64,000 nt of DNA from an uncultured Tateyamaria sp. (GTDB lineage: Bacteria > Pseudomonadota > Alphaproteobacteria > Rhodobacterales > Rhodobacteraceae), in assembly GCF_947503465.1 (NCBI RefSeq), contig NZ_CANNDN010000002.1:1-64000 (forward strand), given 5' to 3'. Numbering within the stretch: the first letter of the stretch is position 1; the number at the start of each line of letters is the position of its first letter. The position numbers were made by a program, and so were the translations under genes. This document shows, in pieces, positions 37,018-45,089 of the stretch. The notes beneath the pieces are model-generated. The model was not told the origin of the DNA, searched no databases, and was given only the letters and a program-made list of their open reading frames with translations.

Positions 37018-37072
37018 CGGTGCACCGACGGTGTACGGATGGTGCACAGGGTGTGTACGGGCTGTGCATGGC
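37018..37072 (+). repeat. Five degenerate 11-bp direct repeats
   Basis: Consecutive 11-mers start at 37018, 37029, 37040, 37051 and 37062: CGGTGCACCGA, CGGTGTACGGA, TGGTGCACAGG, GTGTGTACGGG and CTGTGCATGGC. All share a GTG-Y-A core repeating once per helical turn. They lie in the 167-base spacer before rlmJ. Confidence 0.75.
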
Positions 37073-37175
37073 CGATTTGCCTTGTTTCACAGGCGTTAAC
37101 CCGGCTTTGTCGTGCCCGCGCGGAACCATCGCGTTACCCGTTGCGCGCGCGGTGGTCCCCGGGCCATAAGCGGCC

Positions 37176-37949
37176 ATGCTCAGCTATCAGCACATATACC
37201 ACGCCGGAAACCTCGCCGACGTCCACAAACACGCCCTGTTGGCCTGGATGCTGGACTATCTCACGGCCAAGGACAAACCGATCAGCTATGTCGAAACCCA
37301 TGGCGGCCGCGCGCTCTATGATCTTGGCGCGGACGAAGCGTTGAAGACAGGCGAGGCGGCACAGGGCATCGCACGGGTCAAAACATGGTTTCCACCCGAT
37401 CACCCTTACGCGAAGTGTCTTTCACAAACCATTGATCTTCATGGCACATCTGCCTATCCAGGCTCACCCATGATCGCCACGCAAATCCTGCGCGACACAG
37501 ATCAGATCACACTGGCCGAACTGCATCCCGGCGAACATAACGCGCTTGAACTGGCGCTGCCCACGGCCACGGTTCACCGCGCGGACGGCTTTGCCATGGC
37601 CCATTCAATCCTGCCACCCACGCCGCGCCGGGGCCTTATGCTGATCGATCCCAGTTTCGAGGTGAAGGACGATTATGTCACAATCCCCGGTCACATCAAA
37701 AAATACGTGCGCGCATGGAACGTGGGCATCATCGTTCTGTGGTATCCGATCCTGACATCAAAGGCGCATGCCAACATGCTGGCAACACTGCAAAAAGACC
37801 ACCCCGAGGCGCTCCGCCACGAAGTGCGTTTCCCCCCCGCGCGCCCCGGACATGGCATGATCGGTTCTGGCATTTTCGTGATCCGCCCCCCCTTTGGTCT
37901 TGCCGAACAGGCCGCAAATCTGAAAACTCGCTTCGACCAACTGAAGTGA
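37176..37949 (+). CDS. rlmJ: 23S rRNA (adenine(2030)-N6)-methyltransferase
   Basis: The 257-residue enzyme begins MLSYQHIYHAGNLADVHKHA, diagnostic for RlmJ, and contains YVETHGGRALYDL. The N6-adenine methyltransferase motif IV is LMLIDPSFEVKDDY, where the canonical DPPY/DPPF has serine at the second proline. It methylates A2030 of 23S rRNA. It is followed five bases later by a TerB-family gene. Confidence 0.95.
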   Translation: MLSYQHIYHAGNLADVHKHALLAWMLDYLTAKDKPISYVETHGGRALYDLGADEALKTGEAAQGIARVKTWFPPDHPYAKCLSQTIDLHGTSAYPGSPMIATQILRDTDQITLAELHPGEHNALELALPTATVHRADGFAMAHSILPPTPRRGLMLIDPSFEVKDDYVTIPGHIKKYVRAWNVGIIVLWYPILTSKAHANMLATLQKDHPEALRHEVRFPPARPGHGMIGSGIFVIRPPFGLAEQAANLKTRFDQLK

Positions 37950-37954
37950 GACCG

Positions 37955-38389
37955 ATGTTCGAACGCCTGTTTCCCAAAAGACCCAAAGAAACCAAACCCT
38001 TGCCGGAACCCACACCGCAGCTTGCGCTGGGCGCGCTGTTGGTGCGTGTCGCCATGGCCGACCGGGACTACCAGGCGCCCGAAGTGGCCGCGATCGACAA
38101 GATCCTGTCGGCGACCTTCGACCTGAAACCGCTGGACGCAGCCAAGCTGCGCGCCACCTGCGAGGCGCTGGAACGGCACGCGCCCGGCACACCGGAATAC
38201 GCTGATATTCTCAGGGAAACAGTGGCTTACGCCGACCGGCTGGGCCTTGCCATGGCAATGTGGCAGGTGCTGTTGGCCGATGGTGACCACGCAAGCATAG
38301 AAGAGGACGTGCTGCACCAGATCGAGGCCGCCCTTGGCATCACCGACACCGACAGCGCGGACATTCGCACACGTGCGCTTGGCGAATAG
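37955..38389 (+). CDS. TerB-family protein 1
   Basis: The 144-residue cytoplasmic protein is an all-helical TerB/DjlA-like domain: LALGALLVRVAMADRDYQAP, EVAAIDKIL and VLLADGDHASIEEDVLHQIE, with acidic residues that may bind metal. It is followed by a paralogue of identical length with the same layout. TerB domains occur in tellurite resistance and stress systems; the role here is unknown. Confidence 0.85.
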   Translation: MFERLFPKRPKETKPLPEPTPQLALGALLVRVAMADRDYQAPEVAAIDKILSATFDLKPLDAAKLRATCEALERHAPGTPEYADILRETVAYADRLGLAMAMWQVLLADGDHASIEEDVLHQIEAALGITDTDSADIRTRALGE

Positions 38390-38413
38390 CATCACGCGCC
38401 ATAAATAGCATGT

Positions 38414-38848
38414 ATGTTCCAGGACCTTCTCAAGCGGCTGATCCAGCCCGAACCCGCCCCGCTGCCTGATGCCGATGCCCGGCTTGCCCTGACCGCCCTG
38501 CTGGTGCGCGTCGCCCGGTCGGACAATGATTATTCGGGCGATGAACGCGTCTTGATCGATAAGATCGCGCAAGATCGCTATGGCCTTTCTGCAAGCGAAG
38601 CCAGTAACTTGCGTGCCGATGCTGAAGCAATGGAAGCCGAAGCGCCGGACACCGTTCGCTTTACCCGCGCCATCAAGGATGCGGTCGCCTACGAGGACCG
38701 GCTGGCCGTGATCGAGGCGCTGTGGAAGGTCGTGCTCGCCGACGGCCAGCGCGCGCAAGAGGAGGATGCACTGTTGCGCCTGGTCTCGAACCTGCTGGGC
38801 GTCACGGATCAGGACAGTGCCATGGCCCGCCAGCGCGTGTCGGCGTGA
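38414..38848 (+). CDS. TerB-family protein 2
   Basis: The 144-residue paralogue of the preceding gene has LALTALLVRVARSDNDYSGD, ERVLIDKIAQ and VVLADGQRAQEEDALLRLVS. The tandem duplication is old, as only the motif positions are strongly conserved. Its stop overlaps the GTG start of the next gene (GTGA), indicating translational coupling. Confidence 0.85.
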   Translation: MFQDLLKRLIQPEPAPLPDADARLALTALLVRVARSDNDYSGDERVLIDKIAQDRYGLSASEASNLRADAEAMEAEAPDTVRFTRAIKDAVAYEDRLAVIEALWKVVLADGQRAQEEDALLRLVSNLLGVTDQDSAMARQRVSA

Positions 38849-39576
38849 TCGCATCCCTCGGGATGTATGACATGCCGCACCTGCGCGGCGCGCATGACCG
38901 GTTGTGGGACGGGATACGCCAGGCGCTTGGCTACGGCCCGCCCGCCCTCAGCCGTGGCGGCGCGCCCTGGGCCGAACGGCAGTCGCGCACCCTCGTGCTG
39001 GCCCAGACCTGTGGCTTGCCCTACCGCGCGAAACTGCATGGTCACGTGGTTCTGGTCGGCACCCCGGATTACGATCTGCCGGGCTGTCCGCCGGGGCACT
39101 ATTTCAGCTATCTGATCCGCCGCACCGGCGAGGAGCGCGCCCTGAACACCCTTCTGGATCAAGGGGTTATGGCCTTCAACGACGGGTTGTCGCAATCCGG
39201 CTGGGCCGCGCCGCTTGCGCATGTCGCTCCGCGCCGTCCCGCGCAGGTGCTGCAAACGGGCGGACATGTGGCAAGCATCGACGCCGTGCGGTCGGGGGAC
39301 GCCGATGTCGCTGCCATCGATGCGCTGACATACCTCCTGTGGTGCGACGCACATCCCGCGGACGCCACCGACATCGATGCCTTTGACCAGACCGCGCCAA
39401 CACCGACCCTGCCCTACATCACCGCCCTCAAACGTGACCCGATCCCGATCGCGCGGGCGCTGCGCAGCGCCATCGCCGGCCTGTCGCCGACCGACCGCGC
39501 GGCGCTCCGGCTCAAGGGCCTGGTACAGATCCCCGCATCGGCCTATCTGGCGCTTCCCGTTCCGCCCAGCCCCTGA
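38845..39576 (+). CDS. PhnD-like periplasmic-binding-fold protein without signal peptide
   Basis: The 243-residue protein starts at GTG 38845 (VIASLGMYDMPHLRGAHDRL) and matches the phosphonate/phosphite-binding PhnD-like fold: VVLVGTPDYDLPGCPPGHYF, GGHVASIDAVRSGDADVAAI and a central SWG-like QSGWAAPLA. It has no signal sequence or lipobox, and no ABC permease of the Phn type is adjacent, so it is probably a cytoplasmic ligand-binding protein. The GTGA overlap with the TerB gene supports the GTG start; ATG 38863 is an alternative. Confidence 0.75.
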   Translation: MIASLGMYDMPHLRGAHDRLWDGIRQALGYGPPALSRGGAPWAERQSRTLVLAQTCGLPYRAKLHGHVVLVGTPDYDLPGCPPGHYFSYLIRRTGEERALNTLLDQGVMAFNDGLSQSGWAAPLAHVAPRRPAQVLQTGGHVASIDAVRSGDADVAAIDALTYLLWCDAHPADATDIDAFDQTAPTPTLPYITALKRDPIPIARALRSAIAGLSPTDRAALRLKGLVQIPASAYLALPVPPSP

Positions 39577-39597
39577 CCAATCCGGCCTGCCCTTGGG

Positions 39598-39639
39598 TCA
39601 TTTTGCGCAAATGACGGGCAAAACGTCCCTTTTGCCCGT
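39598..39639. promoter_or_regulatory. Two adjacent palindromes upstream of the ABC transporter operon
   Basis: TCATTTTGCGCAAATGA (39598-39614) is a near-perfect palindrome, and ACGGGCAAAA/TTTTGCCCGT (39614-39639) is a 10-bp stem with a six-base loop. The second could terminate transcription from the PhnD-like gene; either could be an operator for the transporter operon. Confidence 0.5.
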
Positions 39640-39669
39640 GGACAAGGCCCATATTTTCCTTCCTTATAC

Positions 39670-39688
39670 CGTCTGATCGAAACAGACG
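39670..39688. promoter_or_regulatory. Inverted repeat CGTCTG-N7-CAGACG next to the ABC operon start
   Basis: The perfect 6-bp arms lie 12 bases before GTG 39701 and directly after a TTATAC -10-like element (39664-39669). Its position suggests an operator or a 5' leader hairpin for the amino acid transporter operon. Confidence 0.5.
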
Positions 39689-39700
39689 TAGCTGCCCCAC

Positions 39701-40474
39701 GTGTTTGACACCGCCGTTATCGAAATCCGCAACCTACACAAAGCCTACGGCGCGCTCGAAGTGCTCAAGGGTGTGGATATCCGGGCGGAACGGGGGGATG
39801 TGGTGTCGCTGATCGGCTCGTCGGGATCCGGAAAATCCACGCTTCTGCGCTGCTGCAACCTGCTGGAAGACAGCCAGCAGGGCGAGGTGCTGTTCAAGGG
39901 CGAGCCTGTGACCTGGAAAGGCAAGGATCACGCCCGCCGCCCATCTGATCCGAAACAGGTGCTGCGTATCCGCACAAACCTGTCGATGGTGTTTCAGCAG
40001 TTCAATCTTTGGGCGCACATGACCATCCTGCAAAACGTGATGGAGGCCCCGGTCACCGTCCTGCGCCGCGACCCGGCCGATGCCGAAGCGGCGGCGCGCA
40101 AGTATCTGGACCAGGTCGGGATCGGCGACAAATGCGACGCCTTTCCGGCGCAACTGTCAGGTGGCCAGCAACAACGCGCCGCCATTGCCCGCGCGCTCTG
40201 CATGGAGCCCGAAGCACTGCTGTTCGACGAACCGACCAGCGCCCTGGACCCGGAACTGGAACAGGAAGTCGTCAAGGTGATCAAGGACCTGGCCGCCGAA
40301 GGGCGCACCATGCTGATCGTGACCCACGACATGAAACTGGCCCATGACGTCAGCGACCACGTGGTGTTCCTGCATCAGGGCCTGATCGAAGAACAAGGGG
40401 CGCCAGACGATCTGTTCGGCGCACCCAAATCCGAACGTCTGCGCGGGTTTCTATCTGCAACCCACGCCGCGTAA
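39701..40474 (+). CDS. Polar amino acid ABC transporter, ATP-binding subunit
   Basis: The 257-residue ATPase has Walker A (GSSGSGKST), Q-loop (VFQQFNLWAHMT), signature (LSGGQQQRAAIARAL), Walker B (LLFDEPTSALDPEL) and H-loop (VTHDMKLA). HMTILQNVMEAPVTVLRR marks the HisP/GlnQ/ArtP group. The start is GTG 39701 with a weak ribosome-binding site. It heads a transporter operon with a binding protein and two permeases. Confidence 0.94.
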   Translation: MFDTAVIEIRNLHKAYGALEVLKGVDIRAERGDVVSLIGSSGSGKSTLLRCCNLLEDSQQGEVLFKGEPVTWKGKDHARRPSDPKQVLRIRTNLSMVFQQFNLWAHMTILQNVMEAPVTVLRRDPADAEAAARKYLDQVGIGDKCDAFPAQLSGGQQQRAAIARALCMEPEALLFDEPTSALDPELEQEVVKVIKDLAAEGRTMLIVTHDMKLAHDVSDHVVFLHQGLIEEQGAPDDLFGAPKSERLRGFLSATHAA

Positions 40475-40502
40475 CCCAAAGAAAACAAGGGGAGTATCAC
40501 TC

Positions 40503-41225
40503 ATGAAATCTATCCTGATGACCACAGTGGCCGTCACGTTGACGGCTACGCTGGCCATGGCCGATGGCCATTCCGTTGTCCGCATGGGCACCGAAGGCGC
40601 CTACCCTCCGTGGAACTTCATCAATGACGCGGGCGAAGTCGACGGGTTCGAGCGCGAACTGGGCGACGAATTGTGCAGCCGCGCCGAACTGACCTGCGAA
40701 TGGGTCACCAACGAATGGGACAGCATCATCCCGAACCTCGTGTCCGGCAACTATGACACCATCATCGCGGGCATGAGCATCACGGACGAACGGGACGAGG
40801 TGATCGACTTCACCCAGAACTACACCCTGCCCGACCCATCCTCCTATGCCGCCACGTCGGCGGATGTGGATGTCGAAGGCGCCGTGATCGCGGCCCAGAC
40901 CAACACAATCCAGGCGGCATTTGTCGCTGAAAAGGGCTGGACGCTGGTTGAATTCGCCACACCCGAAGAAACTGTCGCCGCCGTGAAAAACGGCGAAGCA
41001 GATGCAGTGCTGGCCGACCAGTCGTTCCTTGCCGCCATCGTCGAAGAAGATGCCGACCTGGTGTTTCTCGAGCGTGAAGAGCTGATCGGCGGCGGTGTCG
41101 GCATGGGCGTGCGCGAAAGCGACGGAGAGCTGAAGGCCAAGTTCGACGCGGCCATCCAGTCGATGAAAGATGACGGGTCCCTGAATGACCTGATCACCAA
41201 ATGGGAGATCGGCGAGACGTTCTGA
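40503..41225 (+). CDS. ABC transporter substrate-binding protein (family 3)
   Basis: The 240-residue protein has a Sec signal (MKSILMTTVAVTLTATLAMA, mature DGHSVVRMG) and family 3 binding-protein motifs: EGAYPPWNFINDAGEVDGFE, IIAGMSITDERDEVIDFTQN and DAVLADQSFL. It is of the lysine/arginine/ornithine type; the surrounding catabolic genes point to an amine or polyamine. A perfect palindrome follows the gene. Confidence 0.93.
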   Translation: MKSILMTTVAVTLTATLAMADGHSVVRMGTEGAYPPWNFINDAGEVDGFERELGDELCSRAELTCEWVTNEWDSIIPNLVSGNYDTIIAGMSITDERDEVIDFTQNYTLPDPSSYAATSADVDVEGAVIAAQTNTIQAAFVAEKGWTLVEFATPEETVAAVKNGEADAVLADQSFLAAIVEEDADLVFLEREELIGGGVGMGVRESDGELKAKFDAAIQSMKDDGSLNDLITKWEIGETF

Positions 41226-41246
41226 TCGCCTAACCCACTGAAAACA

Positions 41247-41270
41247 CGGTTGTCCCCGCGGGGACAACCG
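41247..41270 (+). promoter_or_regulatory. Perfect 24-nt palindrome after the binding-protein gene
   Basis: CGGTTGTCCCC pairs with GGGGACAACCG around a two-base centre. It lies between the binding-protein gene and the permeases. Such hairpins often cause partial termination or protect the upstream mRNA, giving more binding protein than permease. Confidence 0.75.
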
Positions 41271-41334
41271 ACCACGGGGCTGCACCATCTTTTCCTTTTG
41301 TACTGACCCAAGCACCCTGCCCGACTGGCAGTGG

Positions 41335-42171
41335 ATGGCGTGCTACCTGACCACGGGCAAGCACATGTCGATCTATTGGTCGGTGCTGACCGTGCTGGGC
41401 CTGCTGGCGGTCACCGCGCCCGCGGCGCTTGCCTTCGGCTTTGCCGGGGCGTCCGCCGCGCGGTCGGGCATCACGCCCGTGTCGTGGCTGGGCCGCGGCT
41501 ATATTGCGATCGTGCGGGGTGTGCCCGACATCGCCTTTTTCCTGTTCTTTGTCATCGCGCTTGACCAGGCCATCGAATACCTGCGCCACAAGGCGCTGTG
41601 CCCGAATTGGACCGACCCGATCCGTCAGGGCAACGACTTTGTCGTCTGTGCCGCGGCCAAGATGCCGTTGGGCAATGCCCCGCAATGGGTGCACGAAAGC
41701 TATGGCTTTGCGCTTGCGGTTCTGACCTTCGCCATCGTGTTCGGGGCCTTTGCCGCCAACGTCCTGTTTGGTGCGATGCGCGCAGTTCCGAAGGCGCAGC
41801 TTGAAACCGCCGAGGCCTATGGCATGTCCCCGCGCCAGACGTTCTGGCGTATCCTTGTGCCCCAGATGTGGGTCTATGCCCTGCCCGGCCTGTCGAACCT
41901 GTGGATGGTGCTGATCAAGGCGACGCCGCTGCTGTTCCTGCTGGGGGTCGAGGACATCGTCTATTGGGCCCGCGAGTTGGGCGGTACCAAGACGTCGAGG
42001 TTTACCGAATATCCGCATGGTGACTGGCGGATGTGGTACTTCCTCGCCCTGCTGGTCTTCTACCTGATGTTCACCCGCGTCTCCGAAATCGTGCTGGACC
42101 GCCTGATGGCCCGCCTGACCCACGGGCAGGCCACCACGGGCGGCGAAGCGCAGCGAAAGGTGGCTGCGTGA
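41335..42171 (+). CDS. Amino acid ABC transporter permease 1 (HisM/HisQ type)
   Basis: The 278-residue inner-membrane subunit has about five helices and the EAA loop motif ETAEAYGMSPRQTFWRILVP. ATG 41335 is the first standard start in frame. However, 16 residues just upstream (IFSFCTDPSTLPDWQW) look like continuation of the protein and contain no ATG, GTG or TTG down to the stop at 41239, so a non-standard start such as ATC 41287 is possible. It overlaps permease 2 in a GTGA junction. A roughly 60-residue extracytoplasmic loop with two cysteines is unusual for the family. Confidence 0.9.
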   Translation: MACYLTTGKHMSIYWSVLTVLGLLAVTAPAALAFGFAGASAARSGITPVSWLGRGYIAIVRGVPDIAFFLFFVIALDQAIEYLRHKALCPNWTDPIRQGNDFVVCAAAKMPLGNAPQWVHESYGFALAVLTFAIVFGAFAANVLFGAMRAVPKAQLETAEAYGMSPRQTFWRILVPQMWVYALPGLSNLWMVLIKATPLLFLLGVEDIVYWARELGGTKTSRFTEYPHGDWRMWYFLALLVFYLMFTRVSEIVLDRLMARLTHGQATTGGEAQRKVAA

Positions 42172-42974
42172 GTTGCGTTCAGACCATCATGGACTACGGC
42201 CTGCGTTCCATCGGGATTGGCGAACGGCTGCTCCCGCGCGAGGATTTCACGATCTGCCAGCAAGTCACGCTGATCGGGTCGGGCATGATCTGGAACGTGT
42301 ATTTCGGCATCGTGGCCCTGTCGCTTGGCTTCTTCCTCGCCACTGCCGTGGCCATCGGCAAGAACGCGACATCCACATGGGCGCGCAAACCTGCGGAATG
42401 GTTCATTTTTGTCTTCCGGGGCTCGCCGCTCTTTATCCAGTTCTTCTTTGCCTATTTCCTGTTTCTGCAACTCAAGGGCGTACACCCGTTCTTTGACCCG
42501 TTCACCGCTGCGTGGCTGGGCGCGCTGATTGTGCTGTTTCTGAACACCGCCGCCTATTCGGCCGAGATTTTCTATGGCGCGCTGCAATCGATCCCCAAGG
42601 GCGAGGTCGAGGCGGCGGATGCCTACGGCCTGTCGGGCTGGCCCCGGTTCAAGCGCGTCGTATGGCCCACGATGCTGCGACTGGCCTGGCCCGCCTACAC
42701 GAACGAGGCGATCTTTCTGTTCCACGCCACCACGCTTGTCTTCTTCTCGGGCTTTCCGGCGTGGCAGCAACGGGGCGACGCGCTTTATTATGCAAGCTAT
42801 TTTGCCGACAAGACGTTCAACCCGTTTGTGCCCTACCCGATCCTGGCGGGGTATTTCATCTTGCTGACGCTGGTCATCATCGGGATGTTCGGTCTTGTAA
42901 ACCGGCGTCTGAACCGTCACTTGCCGGCCAACACGCGCCAGAAGATGAAGTTGCGCATGAACCTGATCCGATGA
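42168..42974 (+). CDS. Amino acid ABC transporter permease 2 (HisM/HisQ type)
   Basis: The 268-residue subunit starts at GTG 42168 (VSCVQTIMDYGLRSIGIGER), overlapping the permease 1 stop. It has FVFRGSPLFIQFFFAYF and the EAA loop VEAADAYGLSGWPRFKRVVWP. With permease 1 it forms the heterodimeric channel. It is followed by an intergenic repeat and the ligase gene. Confidence 0.92.
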   Translation: MSCVQTIMDYGLRSIGIGERLLPREDFTICQQVTLIGSGMIWNVYFGIVALSLGFFLATAVAIGKNATSTWARKPAEWFIFVFRGSPLFIQFFFAYFLFLQLKGVHPFFDPFTAAWLGALIVLFLNTAAYSAEIFYGALQSIPKGEVEAADAYGLSGWPRFKRVVWPTMLRLAWPAYTNEAIFLFHATTLVFFSGFPAWQQRGDALYYASYFADKTFNPFVPYPILAGYFILLTLVIIGMFGLVNRRLNRHLPANTRQKMKLRMNLIR

Positions 42975-42983
42975 AGGATTTCA

Positions 42984-43020
42984 TGCCTCCGGCGGGCATA
43001 TTTTGAGAACAATGAAAGAC
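42984..43020 (-). repeat. Degenerate intergenic repeat, copy D
   Basis: On the minus strand this reads GTCTTTCATTGTTCTCAAAA then TATGCCCGCCGGAGGCA. It shares the TTTC...AAATA...CCGCCGGAGGC layout with copy B and the CCGCCGGAGGC end with copy A. It lies between permease 2 and the first ligase gene. Confidence 0.65.
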
Positions 43021-43025
43021 TGATC

Positions 43026-44360
43026 ATGCACGATTGGCTGACAGGCAATCCCGAAATCCGCGCCATCCGCGTGGCCGCTGCCGATCTGAACGGCGTGGCG
43101 CGGGGCAAGCGGATGCCGGTGCGTTTTGCCGACAAGGTCACGCAGGACGGTACCCGATTTCCCATGTCGGTGCTGAACCTCGACATCTGGGGCGAGGATA
43201 TCGAGGACAGCCCGCTGGTCATGGAAACCGGCGACCGCGATGGTGTGCTGCGCCCGACCGAGCGGGGGTTCGTGCCCATGCCGTGGCTGAACACGCCCAC
43301 CGGCCTCTTGCCGATCTGGATGTTTCATGACGATGGGCGTCCGTTCGCGGGGGATCCGCGCCATGCTTTGTCGGCTGTGCAAAAACGCTTTGCCGACAAG
43401 GGCCTGACGCCCGTTGTTGCGGTCGAGCTTGAGTTCTTCCTGATTGATGACGCGGGCACCCGCCTGCGCGTCCCTGCCTCGCCCCGTTCGGGCAAGCGCC
43501 GCGTGGCGGGCGAGATCCTGTCGATGCGCACGCTGGATGCCTTCGACGACTTCTTTACCGAGCTGTATGACGCCTGCGCGGCGATGGACATCCCCGCCGA
43601 CACCGCCATTTCCGAAAGCGGCCTGGGCCAGTTCGAGATCAACCTGATGCATCAGGCCGATGCACTGAAGGCCGCAGACGACGCGTGGCTGTTCAAGATG
43701 CTGGTCAAGGGATTGGCCCGCAAGCACGGCTTTGCCGCGTCGTTCATGGCCAAACCCTATCCGGATTATGCGGGCAACGGGCTGCACATGCACTTTTCAG
43801 TGCTGGATGCGGAGGGCCGGAACATCTTTGACGATGGAGGTGCCGCGGGCACGGATGCCCTGCGCCACGCCATTCAGGGATGTCTGTCGGCGATGCCCGG
43901 GTCCATGTTGATCTTCGCGCCGCATGCCAATTCCTATGCCCGCCTGGTGCCCGGCGCACATGCGCCCACAGGCATCGCCTGGGCCTACGAGAACCGCACG
44001 GCCGCGATCCGCGTCCCCTCCGGCCCGCCCGCGGCGCGGCGCATCGAGCACAGGCTGGCGGGGGGCGACGTGAACCCGTACCTGTCCATTGCGGCGGTGC
44101 TGGGTGCCGCCCTGAACGGGATCGAGGACGCCACCGATCCGCCCGCCCCGATCACCGGCAACGCCTATGCCCAGGACCTGCCACAGGTGCCGGCGACATG
44201 GGACGCAGCCATGGCAGCGTTCGAGGCCAGCCCCGAGATCGCCCGCATCTTTGATGCGGCGCTGATCGCCAACATGCTGATGACGAAACGGCAGGAGGCC
44301 CGCTACATGGCAGAGCTCAGCCCAGACGAGCAGACGGAAATCTACCTCGACAGCGTTTGA
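43026..44360 (+). CDS. Glutamine-synthetase-like gamma-glutamyl ligase 1
   Basis: The 444-residue protein belongs to the glutamine synthetase superfamily, in the group with gamma-glutamylputrescine synthetase PuuA. Visible motifs are RVAAADLNGVARGKRMPVRF (N-terminal), VAVELEFFLID (metal site), GLHMHFSVLD and ENRTAAIRVPSGPPAARRIE. It probably couples glutamate to an amine imported by the transporter just upstream. A second, clearly different ligase of the same family follows at 45082. Confidence 0.88.
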   Translation: MHDWLTGNPEIRAIRVAAADLNGVARGKRMPVRFADKVTQDGTRFPMSVLNLDIWGEDIEDSPLVMETGDRDGVLRPTERGFVPMPWLNTPTGLLPIWMFHDDGRPFAGDPRHALSAVQKRFADKGLTPVVAVELEFFLIDDAGTRLRVPASPRSGKRRVAGEILSMRTLDAFDDFFTELYDACAAMDIPADTAISESGLGQFEINLMHQADALKAADDAWLFKMLVKGLARKHGFAASFMAKPYPDYAGNGLHMHFSVLDAEGRNIFDDGGAAGTDALRHAIQGCLSAMPGSMLIFAPHANSYARLVPGAHAPTGIAWAYENRTAAIRVPSGPPAARRIEHRLAGGDVNPYLSIAAVLGAALNGIEDATDPPAPITGNAYAQDLPQVPATWDAAMAAFEASPEIARIFDAALIANMLMTKRQEARYMAELSPDEQTEIYLDSV

Positions 44361-44399
44361 GGCACGCACTATCTTCGGCCCGTAACCCTCAGGTGATCC

Positions 44400-45089
44400 A
44401 TGAAAATCGGCATATTGCAAACCGGCCACGCGCCCGACGAAGTGTTGGGAACGCTTGGCGACTATGACGCCATGTTCGCCCGCCTGCTGGACGGGCACGG
44501 CTTTGACTTTGAAACCTTCAAGGTGGTCGATATGGACTTTCCCAGCGGTCCTGACATCTGCGATGGCTGGCTGGTGACCGGATCGAAACACGGCGCCTAT
44601 GAGGACCATCCGTTCATTCCCCCGCTCGAAGCGTTGATCCGCGACATCCACACCTCTGGCCGCCCCATGATCGGCGTCTGCTTTGGGCACCAGATCATCG
44701 CGCAGGCCATGGGCGGCACCGTGGAAAAATTCGCGGGCGGCTGGTCCGTCGGGCGGCGCGAATACGACTACAAGGGCGAAACGATCAGCGTGAACGCCTG
44801 GCATCAGGACCAGGTGATCGCCGTGCCACCGGGGGCCGAGGTGATCGGATCAAGCGCCTTTTGCGCAAACGCCGCCCTTGTCTATGGCAACCGGATCTGG
44901 ACGATCCAGCCGCACCCCGAATTTGGCGCCGACATGGTCGAGGCGCTGGCAACCCACCGAGCGCCCGGCGTTGTCCCCGACCCGCTGATCGAGGAGGCGC
45001 GCGCGCAACTGGACATCCCCACCCACAGGCACAAGGTGGCCGCGGACATGGTGGCCTTCCTCAAACAGGGGGCGCTTGTCGATGTCTGA
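44400..45089 (+). CDS. Class I glutamine amidotransferase-like hydrolase
   Basis: The 229-residue protein has the class I glutaminase fold with nucleophile C94 (GVCFGHQIIAQAMGG) and the His-Glu pair in IQPHPEFGADM. It stands alone without a synthase domain and so resembles hydrolases of gamma-glutamyl compounds, although PuuD proper has a different C-terminal. In this operon it may remove glutamate from a gamma-glutamylated product. Its last eight bases overlap the next ligase gene. Confidence 0.82.
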   Translation: MKIGILQTGHAPDEVLGTLGDYDAMFARLLDGHGFDFETFKVVDMDFPSGPDICDGWLVTGSKHGAYEDHPFIPPLEALIRDIHTSGRPMIGVCFGHQIIAQAMGGTVEKFAGGWSVGRREYDYKGETISVNAWHQDQVIAVPPGAEVIGSSAFCANAALVYGNRIWTIQPHPEFGADMVEALATHRAPGVVPDPLIEEARAQLDIPTHRHKVAADMVAFLKQGALVDV

